The notes: generated by a model not told the origin, from the sequence alone. A stretch of 9,966 nucleotides of DNA from an uncultured Clostridia bacterium (GCA_946408145.1 CAMJQX010000046.1:1-9966); one strand, 5' to 3'. Numbered from the stretch's first letter, positions 1 to 5,859 are shown. Numbers and translations are program-made.

Positions 1-31
1 ACAGGATCAGCGCGATTCTGCGTTTTTTCAT
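1..31 (-). CDS. 5' end of an unidentified gene, cut by the window edge
   Basis: An ATG at 31-29 on the minus strand opens a frame reading MKKRRIALIL before the window ends. A basic start followed by a hydrophobic run would suit a signal peptide or a first membrane helix, but ten residues are too few to name a family. A purine-rich ribosome site (AAAGGGGACTGAGGA, 36-50) and a good promoter at 73-101 support a real start. Copy 1 of the structured repeat lies just upstream of that promoter. Confidence 0.55.
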   Translation of the reverse strand, partial: MKKRRIALIL

Positions 32-72
32 GTCGTCCTCAGTCCCCTTTTTGCCTAAGCCATAATATATTT

Positions 73-101
73 ATTTTATCACGCGAAAGGGTGCGTGTAA
101 A
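73..101 (-). promoter_or_regulatory. Sigma-70 type promoter of the gene at 1-31
   Basis: On the minus strand TTTACA (101-96) is followed after 17 bases by TAAAAT (78-73); both hexamers match consensus at five of six positions. This is the only AT-rich stretch nearby, about 40 bases before the ATG at 31. It lies outside the repeat element, so the element did not supply it. Confidence 0.65.
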
Positions 102-117
102 TATTGGGGCGGCGCAG

Positions 118-138
118 AAAAGCAGGCTCTCCGCCTGC
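118..138 (-). terminator. Candidate intrinsic terminator at the distal end of repeat copy 1
   Basis: Read on the minus strand, GCAGGC - loop GGAGA - GCCTGC is followed directly by TTTT (121-118). It lies downstream of the SOS operon on the same strand, so it could end that transcript. The stem is only 6 bp and the T-run short, so efficiency is uncertain. The same hairpin sequence recurs at the other end of repeat copy 1 (319-348). Confidence 0.45.
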
Positions 139-348
139 CGCGGGGCGGATGCATCAAGCTGTCGACAAAGTGTCGACAGCTTGACAGGCAAAAACAGGAA
201 CATTTTTGAATGTTTCTGTTTTTGCTGAGATTGAAATGCGAGAGGGAATAACCAATCCCCTCTCGCGCTCTCCCCATGCGTATCCATACTGATCGCGTTG
301 GGTTTGTCTGCAGGCTGAAGCAGGCTCTCCCACGCGGGAGAGCCTGCT
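121..348 (-). repeat. Structured multi-hairpin repeat, copy 1 (core 155-311)
   Basis: This 157-base core is the reverse complement of a second 157-base core at 3597-3753, with about 16 substitutions and no gaps (roughly 90% identity). In plus-strand order it holds a 13-bp perfect hairpin with a 3-base loop (155-183, arm CAAGCTGTCGACA), a long imperfect hairpin with poly-A/poly-T arms (188-225), and a 9-bp hairpin (238-266, arm GCGAGAGGG). Bases 237-279 are identical to copy 2. Outside the core are a short hairpin (122-138) and a 13-bp perfect hairpin (319-348); both carry AGCAGGCTCTCC. It fills the 357-base gap between the SOS operon and the gene at 1-31. Short open frames through it change amino acids freely between copies, so it is not coding. 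Nature: MITE-like element or structured RNA, undecided. Confidence 0.85.
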
Positions 349-388
349 ATTCATGATCCTGCTCATTCTGCGCCGAAAAAGCTTCTTT

Positions 389-868
389 TCAGCCCTCGTC
401 TTTTTCCATGCCGTCCGCCGTCTCCGCGCGGAAGGCCGCGATCCGATCGATGTCGAGCCTGCGGTTGAGCCCGGAGCGCTCGCTGCGGCTTTCGAGGACG
501 ATCTGCCGATGGACGGCGTCGATCTGTTTGACGGCGTCGCAGAGCTCCCGGTAGCTGCCGCCGGCCTTGCGCCCGTCCGGCACGAAGACCGTAAAGCGCA
601 CGCGCGGCCGCTCGCCCTGCGCGAGCTTTTCCCCGAGCAGCGCAAGCTCCCGGTCCAGATGCGCGAGCGCGTGCTCGTCGAGCTCCGCGGCGCTGTCGGT
701 CGGGCGGGCCTCCTCGTCGATCATGTCATAGTAGCCGGCGAGCGTGTCGTAGGGAGAGAACTGCGCCGCCCGGTCGTACAGGGGCATGTGCGCCCGCGTC
801 TCGGATTGGTGGTGCGGATGGTCGATGATATCCGCGTATACGACCCTTGCGTCCTGCGAAGGCTCCAT
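389..868 (-). CDS. YolD-like SOS protein
   Basis: The 159-residue product resembles YolD-like proteins, which in Firmicutes are usually encoded beside a Y-family translesion polymerase and are thought to act as its accessory subunit, in a UmuD-like way; the biochemical role is poorly defined. The recognisable part is the N-terminal MPLYDRAAQFSPYDTLAGY stretch (about residues 28-46), followed by an acidic, mostly helical C-terminal half. The ATG at 868 has a strong AGGAGGAG ribosome site overlapping the region just after the polymerase stop (877), with 8 bases between the genes, so it is probably translated by coupling as the last gene of the lexA operon. Structured repeat copy 1 follows its stop. 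No membrane segments or signal peptide are seen. The family call rests on the motif and on gene order. Confidence 0.8.
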   Translation of the reverse strand: MEPSQDARVVYADIIDHPHHQSETRAHMPLYDRAAQFSPYDTLAGYYDMIDEEARPTDSAAELDEHALAHLDRELALLGEKLAQGERPRVRFTVFVPDGRKAGGSYRELCDAVKQIDAVHRQIVLESRSERSGLNRRLDIDRIAAFRAETADGMEKDEG

Positions 869-876
869 GTCTCCTC

Positions 877-2463
877 CTATTTCCCGGCGCGGTGGCCGCC
901 GATCTGGCCGTTGCGTTCGATGGTGGTGCCGCCCTCCAGCAGGTTCATGCCCTTCAGGACGGCGTTCTTGCCGTATTTGCTCTGCAGCAGGAGCGTGGCC
1001 CGCTGGAGCTTCTTCTCCTTCTCGTCCGCGGCCTGTTCGGCCTCACGCTGCTTTTCCAGCGCCTCGTAGTCCGTGAAGAGGTCGAGCTGCTCCGGCGTCT
1101 CCCGCGGGGCCTCGCGCTCATCGAGCAGCCCGCAGGCGGCGATGTTTACCCGCCGGATCAGCAGCTCCGGGTCCACCGCGCGGTCATAGACCCCCAGCAC
1201 CGCCTGCATGATGCGCCGGGTGCTGTTGGTGTATCGGTCGATATTGCCGGTGCCGTGGGCATGTTTGGGCGTCGGCCGCCCGTAGTGGTCGAGGGTGACG
1301 TCCCCGGCATAGGGCTTCCCCGTCCCGGAAACGGCGTACACGGTCTCCTGCACCGTCTGCCCCGGGACCAGCACGCGCAGGCTCTCCCGGTCATAGCCGA
1401 TGGTCAGCTCCATCTTTTTCGTCACGAGGCGCTTTTTCACCAGCTCCAGCGCCAGCAGCTCCGTCATCTCCCGCACGATCAGGCGGCCCTTTTCATAGTC
1501 GTATGGCTCCTTGAGCACCTGCCCGGAGGAGAGCGAGCTGCTCTCCGGCCGGTACTTCTTGATCATGGCGATGGTCGTCGGCTCCCAGCCCCAGGCGTGG
1601 TCGATCAGCAGCTCCGCGTTGATGCCGAAGGCCTTGTACAGCGCCCCCTCGTCCCGCTCGCTGAGGCGGGCCACGTCGCCCATGGTGAAGCAGCCGAGCT
1701 TCTCCAGCCGCCGCGCCGTACCGCGGCCGACGCGCCAGAAGTCCGTGATGGGCCGGTGGCACCACAGCAGCTCGCGGTAGCGCCGCTCGTCGAGCTCCGC
1801 AATGCGCACGCCGTCCTTGTCCGCGGGCACATGCTTGGCCACGATGTCCATGGCGACCTTGGCCAGGAAGAGGTTCGTCCCGATGCCGGCGGTGGCGGTG
1901 ATGCCGGTGGTATAGAGCACCTCGCGGATCATCGTCATGGCGAGCTCATGGGCGTTCATGCCGTGCGTTTTGAGATAGTCCGTCGCGTCGGCAAAGATCT
2001 CGTCGATCGAGTAGACCACGATGTCCTCCGGCGCGATGTATTTCATGTAGATCGAGAAGATCTTCGTGCTGTACTCCTCGTAGAGCTTCATGCGCGGCGG
2101 CGCCACGTAGTAGGCCAGCTCCAGTGAGGGATCCTCCGCCAGCGCCCGCGCGTCGAAGGAGGCGGCGCTGAAACGATATTTCCCCTCCTCGTCCTTCCGG
2201 ATGCGGCCCGTTCGGATCCCGGCGGCCAGGCGCTCGCGGTTGAGCTCTCTCACGCGCTCGACCACCTCGAACAACCGCGCCCGGCCCGAGATGCCGTGCG
2301 CCTTCAGTGAGGGCGTCACCGCGAGACAGATCGTCTTCTCCGTGCGGCTCGGGTCCGCGACGACAAGGTTCGTGTTCAGCGGGTCGAGCCTGCGCTCGAC
2401 ACACTCGACGCTCGCGTAGAACGATTTCAGGTCGATCGCGATATAGCAGCGTTCTCTCTCCGT
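877..2463 (-). CDS. Y-family translesion DNA polymerase (UvrX/YqjW-like), apparent ACG start
   Basis: This enzyme would copy damaged DNA during the SOS response. Counting from the proposed start, the first catalytic motif IAIDLKSFYASVEC is at about 8-21 (metal ligand D11), the second YSIDEIFADAT at about 151-161 (D154, E155), and a helix-hairpin-helix thumb around PITDFWRVGRGTARRLEKLG; a little-finger domain follows. The C-terminus, ending near GGTTIERNGQIGGHRAGK, is of the type seen in Firmicutes UvrX-like polymerases. About 528 aa is normal for the family. No ATG, GTG or TTG lies in frame before the first motif: the frame is closed by TAA at 2493-2491, and the first standard start (GTG, 2319) would delete the catalytic D11. 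ACG at 2463-2461 lies 5 bases after GGAGGGGG and is the best candidate. Third gene of the lexA operon. Confidence 0.9.
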   Translation of the reverse strand, partial: TERERCYIAIDLKSFYASVECVERRLDPLNTNLVVADPSRTEKTICLAVTPSLKAHGISGRARLFEVVERVRELNRERLAAGIRTGRIRKDEEGKYRFSAASFDARALAEDPSLELAYYVAPPRMKLYEEYSTKIFSIYMKYIAPEDIVVYSIDEIFADATDYLKTHGMNAHELAMTMIREVLYTTGITATAGIGTNLFLAKVAMDIVAKHVPADKDGVRIAELDERRYRELLWCHRPITDFWRVGRGTARRLEKLGCFTMGDVARLSERDEGALYKAFGINAELLIDHAWGWEPTTIAMIKKYRPESSSLSSGQVLKEPYDYEKGRLIVREMTELLALELVKKRLVTKKMELTIGYDRESLRVLVPGQTVQETVYAVSGTGKPYAGDVTLDHYGRPTPKHAHGTGNIDRYTNSTRRIMQAVLGVYDRAVDPELLIRRVNIAACGLLDEREAPRETPEQLDLFTDYEALEKQREAEQAADEKEKKLQRATLLLQSKYGKNAVLKGMNLLEGGTTIERNGQIGGHRAGK

Positions 2464-2503
2464 CGCGTCCCCCTCCCTTCTTTTCCCTGTTTATGCGGTC
2501 GCC

Positions 2504-2803
2504 TCAGGGCGCCGCCGGCGCGCTGCACTCCACCCACCAGCGGCCCAGACGGCTGCCGAAGGTGTCACGGGTGCGCTCGAAATAGAGACGCTTTTCCTCA
2601 CCGCGGATCATCACGGTGTAGCAGTCCCCCGTGCGCCCGCCCTCCATGACCGAGGCGGGGCGGAAATCCCGTATGGAATCGATCTTGAAGCGGCGTCCGT
2701 CCGCCCAGACGATGGAGCGCGGCGTCACGGTGCCGGTGGCGTCGAAGGTCGAGTTGACCGTCACATAGATGCGCACCGGCGGCGCATTTCTCTGCGGCTT
2801 CAC
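2504..2803 (-). CDS. Small SOS-operon protein, function unknown
   Basis: A 99-residue protein with a GTG start that overlaps the lexA stop codon (GTGA arrangement), preceded by GGAGGG about six bases away. Coupled translation with lexA is therefore very likely. The sequence is rich in beta-forming residues, with alternating motifs such as RIYVTVNSTFDATGTVTPRSI, WADGRRFKIDSI, CYTVMIRGEEKRLYFER and a final GRWWVEC. It resembles small uncharacterised proteins that I associate with lexA in Clostridia, but I cannot confirm a named family. There is no signal peptide, membrane helix or cysteine cluster. Its position between lexA and the polymerase points to an SOS role, perhaps binding the polymerase or nucleic acid; this is inference from position only. 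Confidence 0.75.
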   Translation of the reverse strand: MKPQRNAPPVRIYVTVNSTFDATGTVTPRSIVWADGRRFKIDSIRDFRPASVMEGGRTGDCYTVMIRGEEKRLYFERTRDTFGSRLGRWWVECSAPAAP

Positions 2804-3432
2804 GCCCGTCCCTCCTCCGTTTCAAAGCTGTGATACACGCCGATGACCACGCCCTGCACCTGCAGCTCGTCCGTCACGATATCCGGATAGGCGGCCCGGT
2901 CCGGGTTGCAGGATTCGAGGATGTAACGGCGCTTCGCCTCGTCGAGCCGGAGCTTTTTCAGGTTGTTCTTCCCCTCCGACAGCGCGATGATCAGATCGCC
3001 GTTTTTCGCGGTCTGCTGCCGCCGGACGATCACATAATCGCCGGGGCGGATGCCCGCGCCGATCATGCTCTCCCCCTTGGCGATCAGGGCGAAGCACTCC
3101 CCCCTGCCGACCATGCACTCGGGCATGTGGATGTACTCGATGAAGCGCTCCTCTTCCTCCTGCCCGGGGCCGCAGGCCACCGTGCCGAGCACGCGCATGA
3201 TGTTCTTCGGGCTGACGTGATCCAGCTCCACCGGGCGCGCGCCGCGGCGGGAGCCGTCATGCGAAAACTCCCCGCTCTCCTTCAGCTCGACCAGGCAGCG
3301 GTGCACCGAGCCGGCCGGGATCCCCGTCCCGGCGACGATGTCCTTCTCGCTGGGCAGGCGGTCATACCGCAGATAGTACGCCCGCACGAAATCAATGATC
3401 TGCTGCTTCCTCGGCGCAAGACTCGCGCGCAT
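2800..3432 (-). CDS. lexA: LexA-type SOS repressor
   Basis: A 210-residue repressor that should bind SOS operators and cleave itself when stimulated by RecA filaments. The N-terminal third is a winged helix-turn-helix (about 5-65, LPSEKDIVAGTGIPAGSVHRCL). The cleavage site reads VACG, so the cut would fall at C87-G88, a Cys-Gly bond as in UmuD rather than the Ala-Gly of E. coli LexA. The peptidase dyad is S122 (GESM) and K159 (NNLKKL), 37 residues apart, the same spacing as S119/K156 of E. coli LexA. I chose ATG at 3432 over the GTG at 3441 because the only plausible ribosome site (GGGGTG, about eight bases before the ATG) overlaps that GTG. First gene of a four-gene operon; two palindromic operators beside its promoter imply autoregulation. 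Confidence 0.9.
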   Translation of the reverse strand: MRASLAPRKQQIIDFVRAYYLRYDRLPSEKDIVAGTGIPAGSVHRCLVELKESGEFSHDGSRRGARPVELDHVSPKNIMRVLGTVACGPGQEEEERFIEYIHMPECMVGRGECFALIAKGESMIGAGIRPGDYVIVRRQQTAKNGDLIIALSEGKNNLKKLRLDEAKRRYILESCNPDRAAYPDIVTDELQVQGVVIGVYHSFETEEGRA

Positions 3433-3451
3433 GATGAACACCCCGCAATCT

Positions 3452-3470
3452 TTGGAGCGTTTTGCTCCAA
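3452..3470 (-). promoter_or_regulatory. LexA-type operator 1, between promoter and lexA
   Basis: A perfect inverted repeat TTGGAGC-N5-GCTCCAA placed 20 bases before the lexA start and just downstream of the -10 box (3483-3488), where a bound repressor would block initiation. A nearly identical palindrome lies at 3520-3538. Assignment to LexA is inferred from position; the half-site GGAGC differs from the GAAC half-site known for Bacillus LexA. Confidence 0.75.
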
Positions 3471-3482
3471 TCCTGTGTTTTC

Positions 3483-3512
3483 ACTATACCACCGCGGCGG
3501 CCGCTTTGTCAA
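3483..3512 (-). promoter_or_regulatory. Promoter of the lexA operon
   Basis: On the minus strand a perfect TTGACA (3512-3507) is followed after 18 bases by TATAGT (3488-3483). Transcription would start near 3475 and run into operator 1. No other promoter is evident inside the operon, whose genes overlap or lie 8-40 bases apart. Confidence 0.75.
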
Positions 3513-3519
3513 CAGGGAT

Positions 3520-3538
3520 TTGGAGCGATTTGTTCCAA
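3520..3538 (-). promoter_or_regulatory. LexA-type operator 2, upstream of the -35 box
   Basis: TTGGAGC-N5-GTTCCAA, identical to operator 1 except for one base in the right arm and the spacer. It lies 68 bases from operator 1, so the two sites sit on either side of the promoter. The GTTCC half-site is closer to the classical Firmicute GAAC/GTTC form. Confidence 0.7.
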
Positions 3539-3560
3539 TTCCTGCCGTGTGCCCGGACGG

Positions 3561-3590
3561 AAAAGCAGCGCGCAGAAAATCTGCGCGCTG
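3561..3590 (-). terminator. Candidate intrinsic terminator for the vWA gene, distal end of repeat copy 2
   Basis: On the minus strand CAGCGCGCAG - ATTTT - CTGCGCGCTG is a perfect 10-bp stem followed by CTTTTCC (3565-3559). It would stop vWA/macro transcription before the lexA promoter. Its stem sequence reappears at the other end of repeat copy 2 (3753-3780). Confidence 0.5.
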
Positions 3591-3780
3591 GAGACTGTAG
3601 ACAAACCCAACGCGACCAGGATGGACGCGCATGGGGAGAGCGCGAGAGGGGATTGGTTATTCCCTCTCGCAGTTCAATCTATGCAAAAACAGGAACATTT
3701 TCGAATGCTTCTGTTTTTGCCTTTCAAGCTGTCGACACTTTGTCGACAGCTTGCAGCGCGCAGAAAAGTCTGCGCGCTGC
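3566..3780 (+). repeat. Structured multi-hairpin repeat, copy 2 (core 3597-3753)
   Basis: The same 157-base core as copy 1, here inverted relative to it. Its internal hairpins are at 3642-3670 (arm GCGAGAGGG), 3683-3720 (GCAAAAACA arms) and 3725-3753 (13-bp perfect stem, 3-base loop). Bases 3629-3671 are identical to copy 1. The core is bracketed by two near-identical hairpins, 3566-3590 and 3753-3780 (12-bp stem, arm GCAGCGCGCAGA); these have no sequence relation to the hairpins bracketing copy 1. Together with the lexA promoter this accounts for the whole interval between lexA and the vWA gene. No open frame here looks like a gene. Confidence 0.85.
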
Positions 3781-3797
3781 CGCGTATCCATGTTGTC

Positions 3798-4445
3798 TTA
3801 CTTGCCGCGCTTCCGGTAATCCGCCGCGATCGGCGCGGCCCAGTTCTCATCGATCTGTCTGCTCGCGCGAAAGTGCGCGACCGTATCGCTGACCACGCTG
3901 AAATTCAGCGCGGTGCCTGCGCTGTCGGGCGCATAGCGTACGGCGCGCTCCGCGCGGATGCCGAAGCGCCCGGCGGCGGAGATCGCGTCCATGTTGGCGC
4001 CGAGGAACAAAAACTCCCAGCCGTACTTCTCCTGCTCGTGCCGCACCATGCGCTGGACCTCGGCGTAATCGTAGCGGCGGCTGGCGTTCTCCAGACCGTC
4101 GGTCGTGATGACGAAGACGGTCTTGCCCGGACGATCCTCTTCTCTGGCGTACTTGTGGACGTTTGCGATGTGGCGGACCGCCCCGCCGATCGCGTCGAGC
4201 AGCGCGGTGCAACCGCCGACCCGATACTGCTGTTCCGTCATGGGCTCGATTTTCCGGATATCGACCCGGTCATAGAGCACCTGACTGTCGTTGGAGAACA
4301 GCACGGCGGACAGCAGCGCCTCGCCCGGCTCCTTTTTCTGTCTGTCCAGCATGGCGTTGAAGCCGCCGATGGTGTCGCTCTCAAGGCCTGCCATAGAGCC
4401 GCTGCGATCCAGGATGAATACGATTTCGGTCAGATTGTTGTTCAT
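3798..4445 (-). CDS. Free-standing von Willebrand factor A (vWA) domain protein
   Basis: A 215-residue cytoplasmic protein made almost entirely of one vWA domain, a metal-dependent protein-binding fold. The complete MIDAS is visible: D13-x-S15-x-S17 in DRSGSM, T80 in GGCTALLDA, and D116 in TTDGLENAS. There is no signal peptide or membrane helix. I chose ATG 4445, preceded by AAAGGGGA with a 7-base gap, because the longer frame to 4508 would start upstream of that site and of the promoter-like region. It follows the macro-domain gene on the same strand after a 79-base gap. Similar single-domain vWA proteins (TerY-like) occur in bacterial stress and conflict gene clusters, but no Ter partners are seen here, so the specific role is unknown. 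Confidence 0.85.
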   Translation of the reverse strand: MNNNLTEIVFILDRSGSMAGLESDTIGGFNAMLDRQKKEPGEALLSAVLFSNDSQVLYDRVDIRKIEPMTEQQYRVGGCTALLDAIGGAVRHIANVHKYAREEDRPGKTVFVITTDGLENASRRYDYAEVQRMVRHEQEKYGWEFLFLGANMDAISAAGRFGIRAERAVRYAPDSAGTALNFSVVSDTVAHFRASRQIDENWAAPIAADYRKRGK

Positions 4446-4452
4446 AAGAAAA

Positions 4453-4499
4453 TCCCCTTTCCTTTTTGTCGGCTTAAGTATAGCCGATCGGAAAGGGGA
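4453..4499 (-). promoter_or_regulatory. Inverted repeat covering the vWA ribosome-binding site
   Basis: TCCCCTTTCC (4453-4462) and GGAAAGGGGA (4490-4499) are perfect 10-bp complementary arms, with an inner hairpin TCGGCT/AGCCGA (4469-4474, 4482-4487). The start-proximal arm is the ribosome site of the vWA gene. A read-through transcript from the macro gene could fold and hide it; a transcript starting at the local promoter would lack the upstream arm. The regulatory role is inferred. Confidence 0.5.
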
Positions 4500-4508
4500 A
4501 TCGGTCAA
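4477..4508 (-). promoter_or_regulatory. Possible promoter of the vWA gene
   Basis: TATACT (4482-4477) is a good -10 box inside the loop region of the inverted repeat. TTGACC (4508-4503) lies 20 bases upstream, longer than usual, so the -35 assignment is weak. Transcription would begin near 4470. Confidence 0.4.
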
Positions 4509-4524
4509 CCCGGCGTTGACTTTT

Positions 4525-5667
4525 TTATTGCTTGAGGCCGGTTTTCAGAAGCGGCAGGCCGCAGTCGTACAGCGCCTCGTTGATGAAGGCGACGCTGTAG
4601 ATCTTCTTGCTGATGTAGTACTGCACGACGAGATCGGTCTTGCTGCTGCGCGTCAGCGCGTAGCCCGCCCGGCCCAGCAGTTCCTGCGTCTGCTCCACAT
4701 CCAGCTCCAGTCCGATCGCGAGCTGGATGGCCGTGCTCTTGGTCGGCTGATAGTCCGGGTTGCTGAGGATCTTGCTGAAAAGCTGCTTGCTGACCTCCGC
4801 GCGCTTGTAGACCTCGGAGTCTTTGCCGCTGCGCTCCCTCAGCAGATCCAGAAGATATTCGGAGAAGGTCTTTTCATGCTGCTTCAGAACTTCCTCCAGA
4901 GAAGAAGCGGGACTCGGCAGGGGCATTCCCTGCGGCGCCGCCTCCGTGGACGCGCCGAAATACGACTCCTCGCGGGCGGTCCCTATTTCCTCCCGCTCCA
5001 GAAACGTGCGCGCTCTCCTCCGCCTTTGCCCGATCGACGGAAGCTTCGGAAAAGCGGCGCTTTTGCGCGGGCGGCGCTCCGCCGGGAACGCATTTGCCGC
5101 GCAGCTCATGTCGATGCTGTACTCCTCGGCCTCGCGTGCGCCGACGTAGTTTTCGTCGACATAGCTTTTGACGTCGGCAAACAGCGAGCCCGCCAGGCCG
5201 AAGGCGTCGGCGTTGAAGAGCACCAGATCGATCTCGATCTCATGCTCCAGCAGAAAATCCGTGAACGCGCGGATCGCGACCGAGAGCGCGAGCTCATGGG
5301 GAAAGCCGTAAGTCCCGGCGGCCATCAGCGGGAAGGCGACCGAAGCGCAGCCGAGACGGTCGGCCAGCGTCAGCGCGGCGTCATAGGCCTGCCGCAGCAG
5401 CTCCTGCTCGTGCCGGGTCCCGTCGATCCACATCGGGCTGACCGTGTGCAGCACATATTTTGCGGGAAGACCGTAGGCCGGCGTCGCTCTGGATTCGCCG
5501 ACGCCGATCGCTCCGATCTTTTTTCTGGCTTCCAGCAGTGCCGGCCCCGCGGCCTTGTGGATGGCCCAGTCCGTCCCGCCGCCGATGACAGGCAGCGGGT
5601 TGGCCGTGTTGACGATGGCGTCGGCATGAACTTTTGTGATGTCGTTTCTGATGATCCGGAAAGGCAT
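4525..5667 (-). CDS. Macro-domain protein with C-terminal helical (HTH-like) domain
   Basis: A 380-residue two-domain protein. Residues about 1-170 form a macro domain, a fold that binds or hydrolyses ADP-ribose and derivatives: the first loop reads IVNTANPLPVIGGG (18-31) and the phosphate loop FPLMAAGTYGFP (112-123). A low-complexity, arginine- and serine-rich linker (about 185-275) joins it to a helical C-terminal domain, with YKRAEVSKQLFSKILSN and KSTAIQLAIGLELDVEQTQELLGRAGYAL looking like a helix-turn-helix of the phage-repressor type. ATG 5667 has GAGGA seven bases upstream. It starts 3 bases after the stop of a VanZ-like stub. The vWA gene follows. A sensor that couples ADP-ribose binding to DNA or protein binding is possible but not shown. 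Confidence 0.85.
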   Translation of the reverse strand: MPFRIIRNDITKVHADAIVNTANPLPVIGGGTDWAIHKAAGPALLEARKKIGAIGVGESRATPAYGLPAKYVLHTVSPMWIDGTRHEQELLRQAYDAALTLADRLGCASVAFPLMAAGTYGFPHELALSVAIRAFTDFLLEHEIEIDLVLFNADAFGLAGSLFADVKSYVDENYVGAREAEEYSIDMSCAANAFPAERRPRKSAAFPKLPSIGQRRRRARTFLEREEIGTAREESYFGASTEAAPQGMPLPSPASSLEEVLKQHEKTFSEYLLDLLRERSGKDSEVYKRAEVSKQLFSKILSNPDYQPTKSTAIQLAIGLELDVEQTQELLGRAGYALTRSSKTDLVVQYYISKKIYSVAFINEALYDCGLPLLKTGLKQ

Positions 5668-5670
5668 GGG

Positions 5671-5850
5671 TCATTCCTCGCTTTCTGTTTCTTGAGGCCT
5701 TCGTGCTTCGGCGCGCCGCCGCGCCGGCGTATGGATCCCGCATCCGACGGCGCCGCCGAGGGTATTGAGGATCAGGTCGTTCACATCTGCGGCCCGCATG
5801 AAAAAGGGCTTCCGGAGAGGCTCGATGCACAGGAAAGAAATCCTGATCAT
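5671..5850 (-). pseudogene. C-terminal stub of a VanZ-like membrane protein
   Basis: A 59-codon frame (ATG 5850, TGA 5673-5671) reads IEPLRKPFFMRAADVNDLILNTLGGAVG, which matches the C-terminal signature of VanZ-family membrane proteins (the D-x-x-D-hydrophobic-x-N-T-x-G-G-x-x-G pattern). The transmembrane helices that should precede it are missing: the frame is closed by the zinc-ribbon stop codon at 5862-5860. It keeps a GAGGT ribosome site 6 bases before its ATG and ends 3 bases before the macro gene, so it may still be translated and couple to that gene. Most likely a deletion remnant, but a short expressed peptide cannot be excluded. Confidence 0.6.
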
Positions 5851-5859
5851 CGTCCGACC

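Noticed and set aside
39..287. Short frames in both repeat copies sharing a peptide beginning MDxHGESARGDWLFPL
   Set aside because: Similarity follows from DNA-level repeat identity; most differences between copies change the amino acid and the frames end differently.
847..2127. 426-codon open frame on the plus strand
   Set aside because: It lies opposite the Y-family polymerase, has no recognisable motif and no ribosome site, and reflects GC-rich codon use of the real gene.
4504..4526. Hairpin GTCAAC/GTTGAC followed by six T on the plus strand
   Set aside because: It looks like a plus-strand terminator, but no plus-strand gene precedes it; on the minus strand it has no T-run, so it does not clearly end the macro transcript.
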